64,000 nucleotides of DNA from CAUZIZ01 sp965218775 (GCA_965218775.1 CBDCLS010000005.1:1612001-1676000); one strand, 5' to 3'; positions 51,260-61,337 are shown, counted from the first letter of the stretch. Notes: a model not told the origin generated them from the letters alone. Translations and numbers: made by a program.

Positions 51260-52387
51260 TCAGGTGCCTGGTTCGATTTCGGCAGGATCTGGCAGAGCGA
51301 AAGCGTCAATCGGAAATGATGTCTTCCCTAGCGATATCAGCTCGGCAATCAGGCGTCCGGTGACGGCAGAAAGAAGAATACCGTTGCGGTTGTGGGCGGT
51401 GGCGACAAAGAGATTGTCAAACCCGTCGACCTGGCCCAGGAATGGCCCTCCTCGCCTGGTGGCAGGCCGAAGCCCTGACCAGCACCTGAGAAAGGCCATG
51501 TCTCTCAACCCGGGAGCCACTTCTAGAGCCCAATCCAGCAGCTCTTGGATTCCCTCGGCCGAAGTTGATTTGTTGTAACCGACGGATTCGACAGTAGCAC
51601 CCACGATTACCTTCCCATCGGACCGCGGCACCAGGTAGCAGCCGCTGGCGTGGATCACACGCTCGATCTTCCTGGGCACCGACTCGAGCAGGACTATCTG
51701 CCCCCGCGATGGAAAGACCGGCAGATGGATCCCGAGTGGTTCGCCGAGGCGATTCGACCAGGCCCCGGCCGCCAGGATGAACTGATCCCCTTCGATTCTG
51801 CCGGCGGGTGTGATCGCCGCCTGCACCCGATGTCCCTTGGCTTCGAAGTCGGTGACCGGAAGGGATTCGATTACTCTGGCTCCGAGCTTCTGGGCCCCCA
51901 GGGCCAGCGCACGCACCCAGCGGGGATTGCGAACCGAACCGTCATCCAGAAAATGGAGTCCCGCCACGACAGAAGAACTGATTACCGGTTCAAGTTCCTG
52001 CAGATCCGGAGGCTGCAGGAACTCGGCCCGAATACTCGCGCCGAGCGATCGCTCATACCACTGGCGGGCATGGGGGATCTCCTCTTCTGACAGAAAGAGG
52101 CGCAGTCCGCCGCTGGCTCGATACTCAGGATCCACTCCCGTGAGCTCGCGCAGCTCTTCGCACAGAGGTGCAAACATGGCGCGGCTCTGGGCCGCCAATT
52201 GTTGCTTCGGCTTGCGGCTCGACGGATCTCCGTGGGTCAGTATACCGGCTGAAGCCCAAGATGCCTCCCGTCCCACCTGGCCCCGCTCGAGGAGCAGGAC
52301 ATCAGCCTTTTCCCGTGCCAAGTGATAGCCAATTGAGCAGCCAATGGCACCCGCACCCACGATGACCACGTCAGCGGATTGAATCAT
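51260..52387 (-). CDS. FAD-dependent amino-acid oxidase, glycine oxidase ThiO-like
   Basis: 375 residues from ATG 52387 (MIQSADVVIVGAG). The FAD-binding motif VVIVGAGAIGCSIGYHLA is followed by the REASWASAGIL segment, a FILAAGAWSNRLGE block, and CWSGLRPATRRGGPFLG and ATAHNRNGILLSAVTGRLIAEL at the C-terminus. ThiO makes iminoacetate for thiazole synthesis; D-amino-acid oxidase activity is an alternative, as no thi genes are adjacent. Confidence 0.87.
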   Translation of the reverse strand: MIQSADVVIVGAGAIGCSIGYHLAREKADVLLLERGQVGREASWASAGILTHGDPSSRKPKQQLAAQSRAMFAPLCEELRELTGVDPEYRASGGLRLFLSEEEIPHARQWYERSLGASIRAEFLQPPDLQELEPVISSSVVAGLHFLDDGSVRNPRWVRALALGAQKLGARVIESLPVTDFEAKGHRVQAAITPAGRIEGDQFILAAGAWSNRLGEPLGIHLPVFPSRGQIVLLESVPRKIERVIHASGCYLVPRSDGKVIVGATVESVGYNKSTSAEGIQELLDWALEVAPGLRDMAFLRCWSGLRPATRRGGPFLGQVDGFDNLFVATAHNRNGILLSAVTGRLIAELISLGKTSFPIDAFALPDPAEIEPGT

Positions 52388-52546
52388 TGGCTGGTTGCCG
52401 CGACGGCCTCCCGGGGACACCGGCGAGAAGAACCCTCAAGAATCAGCATCTGACAGCACCGTGGTGCTATCGATGTTCACGGTTTGAGAGAGCCCAAAGC
52501 TGGAGGCCGCAATCCCGTTCGGATTGACGTTCATTGGCCGGAGGGT

Positions 52547-53512
52547 CTATCCGTGGAGATGTTCGGTGCTTGAAATCGCGTGAGCCGAGTTGATATCGCG
52601 CTTCCAGTCTTCCAATTCTGGTCCGGCCAGCTTCTCGGCCTGCTCTCTCAATTCCGCCATCTGCTCCTGGTCGAAGCCCTTGAACTCCTGCGCGATACGC
52701 ACGTCATCCTCCAGCTGTCCCAGGGTAGTACATCCCAACGCCAGGCAATGGATGGGAAGGCTCAAGACGTAGGAAATACAGTTCTTGGCGCTGAACGACT
52801 GGAGAAGCTTGGCGTTGGCGGTGCTCTTCATTCCCTGGATTCCCAAACCCTGTTTGATGGCTTCGGGCAGGACCTCGCTCTCGAAGCTCAGATAGGAGGG
52901 ATCCGCCGGATTGAGAGGCATCAAGATGGTGTCGAAGTCAGAATAGCGCTTCATCATCTCCATGTGCACCGCTGGATCGGTGTGGCCGGTGAACCCTATG
53001 AAACGCGTCTTGCCCGCTCTCTTGGCCGCCTCGAAGGCCTCTATGGCGCCTCCGGCTGCGAAGATCTCATCGACTTGATCCATGCTTGAAACGGCATGAA
53101 TCTGCCACAGATCGAGGTAGTCCGTATTGAGCCGCTTGAGGGAGGTATGAAGCTCTTCTTCCGCTCCAGCCCGGCTCCTCTCGGCGCTCTTGGTAGTAAG
53201 AAAGATTTCCTTTCGAAAGGGGGGGATCACCGCCCCGTAGACTTCTTCCGAACGGCCGCTCCAGTAGGAAAAGGCGTTGTCAAAGTAGTTGATGCCAAGC
53301 TCATAGGCCCGCTGGGTAATGGCCTTTGCTTCATCGAAGGAAATCAGGGGGAATCGACCTCCGGCCTGCCCAATGATGGTGAGTTCCTCGCCAGTCTTGC
53401 CAAAGGTCCGACGGGGAATGTCTCCAAGTGATTGCGTCTGACTGCTGCAGGCAAGGCCCTTCAGCGCTACCACTCCGGTCCCGATGCTGCCAAAAAAGGT
53501 TCTGCGGTGCAT
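52547..53512 (-). CDS. Tat-exported aldo/keto reductase
   Basis: 321 residues. AGGAGG lies eight bases before ATG 53512. The N-terminus MHRRTFFGSIGTGVVALKG is a Tat signal with a cysteine just after (possible lipoprotein). The AKR barrel has FGKTGEELTIIG, catalytic Asp/Tyr in YFDNAFSYWSG, Lys in FLTTKS and His in LWQIHAVSS. A short MITE lies directly upstream of the ribosome site. Reduces or oxidises sugar-like carbonyls; substrate unknown. Confidence 0.87.
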   Translation of the reverse strand: MHRRTFFGSIGTGVVALKGLACSSQTQSLGDIPRRTFGKTGEELTIIGQAGGRFPLISFDEAKAITQRAYELGINYFDNAFSYWSGRSEEVYGAVIPPFRKEIFLTTKSAERSRAGAEEELHTSLKRLNTDYLDLWQIHAVSSMDQVDEIFAAGGAIEAFEAAKRAGKTRFIGFTGHTDPAVHMEMMKRYSDFDTILMPLNPADPSYLSFESEVLPEAIKQGLGIQGMKSTANAKLLQSFSAKNCISYVLSLPIHCLALGCTTLGQLEDDVRIAQEFKGFDQEQMAELREQAEKLAGPELEDWKRDINSAHAISSTEHLHG

Positions 53513-53527
53513 GCTGATCCTCCTCCT

Positions 53528-53654
53528 AGTACCCTGTCAACCTAGAAATTGTAGGTTCTAGACGGCCCTGGCGGCCGATCTCTGTGTTGCGCGTCCTTGA
53601 CCTCGACCACCATTGCTCGTCCATAACCCACAATCTCTAGATTGACAGAGTACT
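53528..53654. mobile_element. 127-bp MITE-like inverted repeat element
   Basis: The left arm 53528-53557 starts AGTACCCTGTCAACCTAGAA. The right arm 53625-53654 is its inverted copy with five changes (ends TTGACAGAGTACT). GC-rich centre, no gene. It sits between the PhoD-like gene and the aldo/keto reductase gene, close to the latter's ribosome site. Confidence 0.75.
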
Positions 53655-53763
53655 GACTAGATATCCAACATCATAATCCAAGAATCCCTTAGAAGAAAGC
53701 GGCTTGGAGGCCGCCCCTGAACAATTCCTCGAGCCCAGGTCGGCTGCGAAAAAAAGGAAGCTC

Positions 53764-55599
53764 CTACCTGGCCACCACCGCTTCGGCGTAGCGAAGGTCG
53801 CCCGTCTTCCCATCGTAGTACTGAAAAACCACCTGGGGTTTGGGAAAGGCAACCCAGCGCTCCTCTCCCAGACGCTTCGGGTTGTTGAAGGCGTTGTTGA
53901 CCTGAACCACGCAGTAGGTTGGGTACTGCAGATTTTCTCGGGGAATGTCGTTCCGGAAATAGGTTGACCAACGAATATCAACCGGCCGCGGCCCATATTC
54001 GAAACGCCCGCTGGCCGGACGATCTCCCTCGTCGCTGGCCCAATGATTAGAGGAGTTATGCGGCCCGGAAGCGAACTCCCACACATTGTCCGTCATCTTG
54101 ATGACAAAGCTGTTGTGGAGATCTCCGGTGAGTACCAGCACCGGTTGGTCGAGGCCGTCCCAGAATCGGATCAGTTTCTCACGCTCGTCCAGAAAGACGG
54201 TCCAGGCATCGTCCTTGTTCACCGTCCTGACCTTCCCTCCGCCGACGTGGGGCACCATGAAGTTGACGGTCGAGACCACGAAAATGAACTCGGCGTCGCT
54301 CTTCTTCATTCCTTGAATCAACCACTCTCTCTGCTCCTTGCCCAACATTGACACACCCGGCTTGTCGGGCTGACGAACATCGTGCATTTCCCTTTGGCCC
54401 CGGTTGTCGAGGACAAAGAAGTCACAATTGCTGATGCGCATGTGGTAATACGAGCGTCGACCGATGGAATAAGAGACTCTCCCATCCACTTTAGCAGCGG
54501 GAGCAATCCGCAGACGATGCCGATCCAGAACCTGGGCAATCCGGTAGACACCTGCGTTGGGATCACCACCCACACCGTCCAGGTCGTTATCGTTCACTCC
54601 CGCCGTATCGGTGCCCCAATGGACATGAAGATTGGAAGCTTGATTCAAGTCAAGACGACTGAAGTCGGCGGACGAATCGGTCAGAACATCGCTTCCTGAC
54701 TCCAGTTGAGCCTTGCCAAAAGAGATACCTTGCTGGAACGAGATAGGGTTGCTCCAGCCCAGATAGTCATACCAGGCCCGAACGCCAATATCCCGGTAGA
54801 CGGCTCTCCGATCGCGCAGTCCAGGAGTGCCGGCACCCCAGACATCGTTCAAGATCTCGTGATCGTCGTAGGTAAAAAACGATGGGATATACCTGTGCCA
54901 GCGAGCCAGGTTTTCGCCCTGATCCAGAAAGTGCTTGTAGTTCTGCCACACCCCGACCAACGTAGGAGCTACCTTCAGTACCTGGGGCACCCCGGCGGCA
55001 GCTGCATCGACCTGTGCGGACCACTGATCGACCTTGTACTCTCGCTGGGCCTCATAGAGCCAGTCGCCGTTGAGAATGGCGAAGTGGATCTTATCCTTCA
55101 ATCGCTCGAGCATGGTCTTGAAAGTGGGCAGGGCCGGTCCGGTAACGCCGGTTTGGTTGTTCCCACAGGCGAACTCGAAGCTGAAGTTGAAAAGCCCCTT
55201 GGGATTCAACTCAGACTCGACGTAGTCAGCAGTGTCAGGAAGGGTCTTGAAGGAACCTCTGCGACCTGAGGGTCGTTGACTCTGGGGCAGGAACAACTCG
55301 TAGAAGTATTTGGTATTGGCTCTCAGGCCAGAGAGCGCCACCCAACCAGTGTTGTCATGCTCGAGTCGCGTCGAGACGACGGGGCTAGTGGTCCTGAGTT
55401 CTTCCGGTGACAAACCGTAGCGCACGCCGAACGATCCCGTCCGCGCGGTCCGCGCCCATATGCGGATGCCGTCGGGACCGAGGCGTCCCAGAATCGGTCC
55501 ATGAGTGATGTGATTCTCGGTTTCTGCCACCAGAAAGGGAATATCGAGGCTGCAGAACCCGAAGAACGCAATTAGGAACAGTCGATCCAGTCGTTTCAT
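53764..55599 (-). CDS. PhoD-like metallophosphatase (alkaline phosphatase D family)
   Basis: 611 residues with a signal peptide (1-25). An N-terminal Fn3-like domain (ITHGPILGRLGPDGIRIWAR) precedes the catalytic domain with FAILNGDWLYEAQ, FTYDDHEILNDVWG, NCDFFVLDNRG and LVLTGDLHNSFV. It lacks the classical RPxxRR Tat motif. Typical members cleave phosphodiesters or teichoic acids with Ca/Fe; here there is a large insert (about 290-370). Probably periplasmic phosphate scavenging. Confidence 0.85.
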   Translation of the reverse strand: MKRLDRLFLIAFFGFCSLDIPFLVAETENHITHGPILGRLGPDGIRIWARTARTGSFGVRYGLSPEELRTTSPVVSTRLEHDNTGWVALSGLRANTKYFYELFLPQSQRPSGRRGSFKTLPDTADYVESELNPKGLFNFSFEFACGNNQTGVTGPALPTFKTMLERLKDKIHFAILNGDWLYEAQREYKVDQWSAQVDAAAAGVPQVLKVAPTLVGVWQNYKHFLDQGENLARWHRYIPSFFTYDDHEILNDVWGAGTPGLRDRRAVYRDIGVRAWYDYLGWSNPISFQQGISFGKAQLESGSDVLTDSSADFSRLDLNQASNLHVHWGTDTAGVNDNDLDGVGGDPNAGVYRIAQVLDRHRLRIAPAAKVDGRVSYSIGRRSYYHMRISNCDFFVLDNRGQREMHDVRQPDKPGVSMLGKEQREWLIQGMKKSDAEFIFVVSTVNFMVPHVGGGKVRTVNKDDAWTVFLDEREKLIRFWDGLDQPVLVLTGDLHNSFVIKMTDNVWEFASGPHNSSNHWASDEGDRPASGRFEYGPRPVDIRWSTYFRNDIPRENLQYPTYCVVQVNNAFNNPKRLGEERWVAFPKPQVVFQYYDGKTGDLRYAEAVVAR

Positions 55600-55860
55600 G
55601 ATTCTCCTCGCTCGGGTTAAGCACCAAGCCCCAAAAAAGTGCTAGATCTCAGAATCCAAGAAAGACTGCGCGTGGGGAACTCTCCACGATGCCCATGTGG
55701 CTAAAAACTTCCCTGCTGTCGAGGGTAAGATCTCGACCAATGCGGCTGTCTCTAGCACCAGGCACTCGCCGCAACATCATCGTTTTTCTGGAATGGAACA
55801 CCATCAATACTGCCCACTTTGCGTTCTCGCAGGGGCAGCTCGGCGTCGATGCGACTGATC

Positions 55861-56463
55861 TTATTGGCACCGGCGCAAAACACTCAAGGTATCGACCTGT
55901 TCAACTATTTGGAAACGCTTATCGTGGCGTACGCAGGTCTCGAAGTACTTGAATGAATCGAGCCCTCCAATGTTTGGATTGTCCTCAGATGCACACGTAT
56001 CATGCAAGGCCATAATACCCCCTGGTACGATACGAGGCGCCCAATCGGCCCAGTCTCCAGATATCCCCTCGAGTGAATGGTCGGCATCAACGAACACCAG
56101 GTCAAACAAGCCCTGCAACTCTCTAGCCGCCTCACGACTAGAGCTTTCCAAAAAAATCACACGCTTCCCCTGTGTTCGCTGGCGAACTTGGCTCCGTGCG
56201 ATTGCACGACCCCAGCAGACGCCGAGCCGACCCCGAACGAACGGATCAACGGCGAACAGCGTGCCTCCTGCTGCCATACAGTCAAGAAGTAGGCGTGTTG
56301 AAACTCCTTCGTACACCCCTAGCTCGACCAGACGCCGCTTGCCTTGCGCATGGCGTGCAAGACAAGCGCGTTCTGCAATGCTTGTCTGCGTATCAGCAGC
56401 ATCAAGCCCGAGGAAATATCGGACGCAATGGAAGATAGCTCGTCCACCCGAATGCAGCTTCAT
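55861..56463 (-). CDS. Class I SAM-dependent methyltransferase (Methyltransf_24 type)
   Basis: 200 residues. Motif I VELGVYEGVSTRLLLDC, FAVDPF, and the DLVFVDADHSLEGISGDWADW post-motif typical for small-molecule or sugar methyltransferases of this subfamily; ALHDTCASEDNPNIGG follows. It stands alone, flanked by non-coding DNA with repeat fragments, which hints at an acquired gene. Substrate unknown. Confidence 0.82.
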   Translation of the reverse strand: MKLHSGGRAIFHCVRYFLGLDAADTQTSIAERACLARHAQGKRRLVELGVYEGVSTRLLLDCMAAGGTLFAVDPFVRGRLGVCWGRAIARSQVRQRTQGKRVIFLESSSREAARELQGLFDLVFVDADHSLEGISGDWADWAPRIVPGGIMALHDTCASEDNPNIGGLDSFKYFETCVRHDKRFQIVEQVDTLSVLRRCQ

Positions 56464-56525
56464 GCAAAGACCAATTGTCTTCGGTACCTGGAATCTCTTC
56501 TGAATCGGTGTTTGGGATTTGAGAT

Positions 56526-57824
56526 TTATCTCCGTTTGAGGTGCTTGTCGGCAAATTCCAGATACTGCTCCCAGTCATAATCGGTGACGTCATGCTTACC
56601 GCTGCGAATGTGGTATCCGATGGTGTTCATGATAGGTTGATTCACCGGCGGCATCGACTCCATCTCCAGCCCGGTCTTACCGAGGAGCCGATAGATTGGC
56701 GAGGCGTGCTTTGCCGACAGAAACTCTCCCGCAGGGTCGGCCCAACGATCCTCTTGAGCGCTCGCGACGTAGACGGGGCGGGGCGCAATCACGGAAATCA
56801 GCATGTGCTGATCGACCGGGAGTGCGTCCTCGTTGCCGTTGTACTTTGAGAAGTTCTTGCAGAACCAATGCGGAAAAGCGGTGTTGATCCGTTCGACCGT
56901 CTCGCCGAAGCGACGACGGCTGAGGGCAGCTCCCCCACAGCCGGAGTTGTTGGAAATGACCAGAGCGAAGCGCTCGTCCTGGGCTCCGGCCCACAACGCT
57001 GTCTTACCGAGTCGGGAATGACCCAGGACTGCTACCTTCCGAGGCGCGATCCCGGGCTCTTTCTCGAGGTAATCCAGGGCCCGGCTGAGCCCCCAGGCCC
57101 AGGCGCCGATCGCCCCCCACTGATCCGGAGCTGGCTGGGTCTGAGCTCCTTCGTAAAAGAGGGGATGCACCCCATTCTGGAAGCCGTCATCAAAGTCAGG
57201 ATCGATGTCCCCATAGTAGGCCGTCGCCAGGGCATACCCTCTGGCCAGAACCTTTTCCACCGGCCAGCGGCTGGCGCTGATGCCACGCGAGGCTTCAGTG
57301 GCCCGATTGTCGACGACGATGCCTTCTTCTTTGGAGGGGCGCATCCACTGGTCCGAGAGCATGATGCCGGGGTCAGGGTGAATCGAGTGATTCCCATTGA
57401 AGTTGAGTCCCAGAAAAGCGGGGACCGGCTCTTTCTCGCTATTGGGTAGGTAGATGAGCAGGTTGATGCTGGGGCCGGTTTTGTCGCCCTTAAAAAAAAT
57501 CGAAACCTGTTTTCGGGTCGCCTTTCCGCCCAGGGCCGTGGGGTCAACCGACTCCTTGAGAGCTGTTGTCCGTGGTCGTCCGGGGCTTCGACCATAGACA
57601 TGAGTCTCAAAGAGTTTGAGGATCTCCACTCGCCTGAGCCGGCGCCAGGTCTCTTTATGCGTGATCTTGCCTCCATTGGATGTCAGCAAAGGGTCGGGCA
57701 GCGTGTAGTCCGGCACCTTCGATTCGTCGTAATTAAAGGACTCTTCCTGGATTTCAGCGGGTGAATCCCAGATGAATCCCAGTGTGAGTCCACAGAGGAT
57801 CGTGATTACCCGGACGGCCGGCAC
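56526..57824 (-). CDS. CE15-like glucuronoyl esterase/acetylxylan-esterase-type hydrolase
   Basis: 432 residues from GTG 57824, four bases after the stop of the FG-GAP gene, so translation is probably coupled. Sec signal (1-24). The CE15-like core has a nucleophile motif GHSRLGKTALWAG (usually GCSRxGK), SNNSGCGGAALSRR and a C-terminal catalytic-type His in SGKHDVTDYDWEQYLEFAD. Such enzymes cut lignin-glucuronoxylan ester links or remove acetyl groups. The open frame extends upstream over the FG-GAP gene in another frame; that part is a shadow. Confidence 0.85.
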   Translation of the reverse strand: MPAVRVITILCGLTLGFIWDSPAEIQEESFNYDESKVPDYTLPDPLLTSNGGKITHKETWRRLRRVEILKLFETHVYGRSPGRPRTTALKESVDPTALGGKATRKQVSIFFKGDKTGPSINLLIYLPNSEKEPVPAFLGLNFNGNHSIHPDPGIMLSDQWMRPSKEEGIVVDNRATEASRGISASRWPVEKVLARGYALATAYYGDIDPDFDDGFQNGVHPLFYEGAQTQPAPDQWGAIGAWAWGLSRALDYLEKEPGIAPRKVAVLGHSRLGKTALWAGAQDERFALVISNNSGCGGAALSRRRFGETVERINTAFPHWFCKNFSKYNGNEDALPVDQHMLISVIAPRPVYVASAQEDRWADPAGEFLSAKHASPIYRLLGKTGLEMESMPPVNQPIMNTIGYHIRSGKHDVTDYDWEQYLEFADKHLKRR

Positions 57825-57828
57825 CGTC

Positions 57829-60705
57829 TTAATCGAAAACAACGACCACCTCCTCCAGAACAGGAGACACGGCTCCAGTTGCTGTTGGGTTGAGAACAGC
57901 CCGATATTGCATCGCCTGGTGGGACGCATCGGGACGGCGTAAGGCTCCCGCCTGCTCATAGTAGGTGCCAGGGCCCCCAGGACCCATCCAGGAAGCCTTC
58001 TCCAGCCCCTCGGCACCAGCAGCGGTGCGCACCTGCAGGCGCACCCGGCTTCCGTGCGGTGTCTGGGCCTTCCAGGTAACACTGCGGGGCACCGAGTCGC
58101 CATAGACGTGCGCGGAAGAGATATAGTCGTATTCATGCCGGCGATCATAGATGTTGCCCAGATCGACACCGGAGTCGTTGTGGGGTCCACGCGCGGGTAT
58201 TCCCAGTCGCCGGTCTGGCCGAAAACCGTCGGACCCTCCCCAGTAGAGAAAGGAATCGGTGACGTGGTCGCCGAAGGACCCGATCTGGTTGGGGTCTCCC
58301 TCGGAGCGATGGCAGACCCAGAGAATATCGTTGTAGCCATCCTGGTTGAAATCGGTGACCAGACTTCCCGTGCCCGAATTGGTAGGCAGCGTGAACATTC
58401 GCTCGGGAGGAAAGCCATCCGGTCCCCCCAGGTAGACTCGCGACAACGTCGTGCGGCTAGAGCCTGTGTTGTAGTTGGGACAGAGCAGATCCAGCCAGCC
58501 ATCCTGGTTGACGTCCGCCACGGTGATGAGGATGGTCCCCTCAATCTCGAAGGAATCCCGTTTCTCTTCCGAGTACTCTCCCTTGCCCATAGACCAATAG
58601 ACGAAGCCTGTGGTCAGGCGGGAACCCGCCTCGATGGCCCGACTAAGCACCAGATCCAGTAGTCCGTCGTGGTTCAGATCTGCTATCTCGACGCCTTTGA
58701 GTCCTTTTGACCCGGCCACAACACTCCTGCGAGAGGAAGAGTAGTTGCGTGTCCCGTCTCCCCAGAAAATGGGGACACCTTCATCACCGCTGGCGAAAAG
58801 CAGATCGAGAAATCCGTCCTGGTTGAGATCGGCAACTGTGGGAATTCCGGCCGGTCCTGTGGGAAGTTCGAGGCGCTCCGGCACTACGTAGCCATCCGCT
58901 CCCCCAAAAAAGACAAACGCACCCTTCTCCTTATCACTCGTTTTGGGGGCATTGGAAAGCACAATATCCAAATAGCCGTCCCGGTCAAGGTCGGCCACAG
59001 TGGCACCAGCACTTCCATTTCCGGTCAGCGCCGAACGCTTGGTGGGAGAGAAGCTCTCGGGGCCTCCCCAGTAGATATGGCTCTCCTGCTTCCAGCGCAC
59101 CGTTTCCCCGAAATTGGACACGATCAGCTCGGTCCAGCCGTCGTCATTGAGATCGGCTGATGCCCACTCATAGGGGTCGACGGCTGGTAAGGCCAACCTT
59201 CTTTGGGGGGTGTAGTTTCCCTGCCCGTCTCCCCAGTAGACGAAGATCGGAGCGTTTCCCCCTCGGCTGCGACCCACCGTGTTGTTGATCAAGAGGTCCA
59301 AATGGCCGTCCCCGTTGAAGTCGGCCGGGAGGTTCCCCACGGCTCCTTGGGTGAAAAGAGCCGTCCGTCGAGTTTCGAGGAATCCTTCGGGCTTGTTCCA
59401 GAAGATGTAGGAAGGGACGTCGAAGGAAAAATGCTCCTTGTAATTGGAGACCACGATGTCTTTCCAACCGTCCTGGTTCAGGTCTGCTGTCGAAGCGCCC
59501 CAAGCGCCGACCGTTTCGAATTCTTGCCGGCGTGTTGGCGAGAAGCCGTCAGACGATCCCCAATAGAGGTAGGAATGCGTCAGCGGATTTCCTTCGGCCT
59601 GGTGATTGGTGAAGAAAATATCGGGCGTGCCATCGTTGTTGAGGTCATCCACCGAACAATCACGCGCGTCATGAGTTGGGAGCTCCAAACGATGCTGATC
59701 GGAGAACTGGCCGCCTCGATTTAGATAAATGTAGGAAGCCGGCCCGCTCCCATTGGCAAAGACGATATCGCTGTGGCCGTCGCCGTTGGCATCGGCCAGC
59801 TCCACCGCCCACGCCTTGTGGGTCGGAAGCTCACTCCGTCGGCCCGCATCGAATCCTTCGGGACCGCCCCAGTAGACAAAAGAATTGACGTCGGGGTTCC
59901 CGCCTGCCTCTTGATTGGCGAATACCACGTCCGGCCAGGAGTCCCCGTTCAAGTCCTCGACGGCCACGCCGGAGGCTCCGAGCCCGGGCAAGTCGGTAGA
60001 ATTCTTGGGGTCGAATCCCTCCTCGGAACCCCAGTAGATTGGACAGGGTGACTCGTAGCCTCCCCCCCGAAAACCCACCCGATACTCCCAGAATCCGGCG
60101 GACAGGGCAAAGACAATATCGAGATGCCCATCCCGGTTCAGATCACCGATCGCACTGCCCTGGGCCGCCCGTGTCGGTAACGTCACTTTGCGGGAAAAGG
60201 GATGGAATCCCCACTGGGACGCATCCTTGCGCTCTTGCAGCTCTTTGATTCCGCCGAAGTAGACGTAGGAATCCATCCCATCCCAGGTCCCGTTGGTGTA
60301 ATTGGCAAGGACGAGGTCCATCTGGCCGTCGTTGTTCAGGTCGGCGGCAGACGACCACTGGGCGCCGTCGTTGGGGATGTAGGACTTGCGTAGCCCGTCG
60401 AAGTCCTTCCCGTTCCCCCAGTAGATCTCGGCATCCAGCTTCTCACGGTGGGGATGGGTGTTGGAAAAGACAAGATCCATGTACCCATCGTGGTTGAGAT
60501 CCCAGCGATTGATCAGCTGGATCCGTCCTTTTCGGGAAACGTAGGTGTTGGCCCCTCCGTCCCCGAAGCTGCCGTCAGCGAAGTCCTCGAAGCTGCTTTC
60601 ACGCCAGACGTCATTGCCCAGGATCGGGAGAGTCGACATGAAAAGGATCGATAAAACCGTCACGTACTGCCTTAAAAACCAACGGCGTTTCGACAGATTA
60701 TTCAT
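57829..60705 (-). CDS. Secreted FG-GAP/VCBS beta-propeller protein with 14 Ca-binding-like repeats
   Basis: 958 residues from ATG 60705, with GAGGAG ten bases upstream. Signal peptide within residues 1-32. Fourteen units of about 60 residues follow, each with a D-x-N-x-D-G-x-x-D loop (DLNHDGYMDLVF, DLNRDGHLDIVF, DFNGDGHLDLLI, DVNQDGWLDLLC and others) followed by a YWG strand. These form one or two integrin-like propellers. A short C-terminal beta-domain (about 860-958) ends the protein. Probably binds glycans or calcium at the cell surface, next to the CE15-like esterase. Confidence 0.9.
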   Translation of the reverse strand: MNNLSKRRWFLRQYVTVLSILFMSTLPILGNDVWRESSFEDFADGSFGDGGANTYVSRKGRIQLINRWDLNHDGYMDLVFSNTHPHREKLDAEIYWGNGKDFDGLRKSYIPNDGAQWSSAADLNNDGQMDLVLANYTNGTWDGMDSYVYFGGIKELQERKDASQWGFHPFSRKVTLPTRAAQGSAIGDLNRDGHLDIVFALSAGFWEYRVGFRGGGYESPCPIYWGSEEGFDPKNSTDLPGLGASGVAVEDLNGDSWPDVVFANQEAGGNPDVNSFVYWGGPEGFDAGRRSELPTHKAWAVELADANGDGHSDIVFANGSGPASYIYLNRGGQFSDQHRLELPTHDARDCSVDDLNNDGTPDIFFTNHQAEGNPLTHSYLYWGSSDGFSPTRRQEFETVGAWGASTADLNQDGWKDIVVSNYKEHFSFDVPSYIFWNKPEGFLETRRTALFTQGAVGNLPADFNGDGHLDLLINNTVGRSRGGNAPIFVYWGDGQGNYTPQRRLALPAVDPYEWASADLNDDGWTELIVSNFGETVRWKQESHIYWGGPESFSPTKRSALTGNGSAGATVADLDRDGYLDIVLSNAPKTSDKEKGAFVFFGGADGYVVPERLELPTGPAGIPTVADLNQDGFLDLLFASGDEGVPIFWGDGTRNYSSSRRSVVAGSKGLKGVEIADLNHDGLLDLVLSRAIEAGSRLTTGFVYWSMGKGEYSEEKRDSFEIEGTILITVADVNQDGWLDLLCPNYNTGSSRTTLSRVYLGGPDGFPPERMFTLPTNSGTGSLVTDFNQDGYNDILWVCHRSEGDPNQIGSFGDHVTDSFLYWGGSDGFRPDRRLGIPARGPHNDSGVDLGNIYDRRHEYDYISSAHVYGDSVPRSVTWKAQTPHGSRVRLQVRTAAGAEGLEKASWMGPGGPGTYYEQAGALRRPDASHQAMQYRAVLNPTATGAVSPVLEEVVVVFD

Positions 60706-60809
60706 CGTCAATGCTCCTCTACAGCCCCTGGGCGTGAGACCTGGGTCCTTGGGATTGGCCAGCACTTCCGCAAGAGGCGGGATCCTGGACGTCCGGGTCC
60801 CTGCCGTAA

Positions 60810-61337
60810 TCAGCGACGCGCTGCTTCCAGGTAGCTACGCGCAAACTCCAACAGTCCGGACGACCTCAAACCGATGCGACGCGCCTCCTCTTCGGCCTTC
60901 TCAATGCTCCAGCCATCGTGAAGCACCCTGTAGATGATCCAGAAGCCGCCCACTCGACTGGCACTGGCGCAGTGGATGAACACAGGATGGTTGGACTCCT
61001 CGGAAACCACTTCTAGAAACTCGTCGACCTGCGCCGTCTGCAGGTTTGACGAATCAACCGGAATGTTGAAAAAGTTGAGACCTAGAGATCGAGCCGTTTC
61101 TTTCTCCTGTTGGAACAAATCCGTTTCCTCAGGTCTTCGCAGACTGAGGAGAGTTCGGACTCCCTGTGCTCGCAGCTTGCTCAAATCCTCGAGAGATGGC
61201 TGCCCACCGGTGCAGAAATCCTTGCCGATCCAGAGAAAATTCCTCGCCGAAATTGACAACTCCTCCTCACCCGAAGAAGCGAGGGAACAAGCGGCGAGAA
61301 AGCAGGCCAAGGGGATAAAGGCACCCGTAGCTCTCAT
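60810..61337 (-). CDS. Lipoprotein with tyrosine/dual-specificity phosphatase-like domain
   Basis: 175 residues from ATG 61337. Lipobox FLAAC gives a modified cysteine at about 18. The phosphatase P-loop is HCASASRVG (HCX5R), with a preceding DTDLF-like acidic loop and GGQPSLEDLSKLRAQGVRTLLSLR, the pattern of the DSP-like / blh-type (DUF442) subgroup. Exported PTP-like proteins can dephosphorylate phosphosugars such as inositol phosphates. Substrate unknown. Confidence 0.82.
   Translation of the reverse strand: MRATGAFIPLACFLAACSLASSGEEELSISARNFLWIGKDFCTGGQPSLEDLSKLRAQGVRTLLSLRRPEETDLFQQEKETARSLGLNFFNIPVDSSNLQTAQVDEFLEVVSEESNHPVFIHCASASRVGGFWIIYRVLHDGWSIEKAEEEARRIGLRSSGLLEFARSYLEAARR

Noticed and set aside
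55600..55860. Short frames in the 260-base gap between the methyltransferase and the PhoD-like gene
   Set aside because: Both strands are open for 70-87 codons, but there is no ribosome site, signal or motif. Treated as non-coding.
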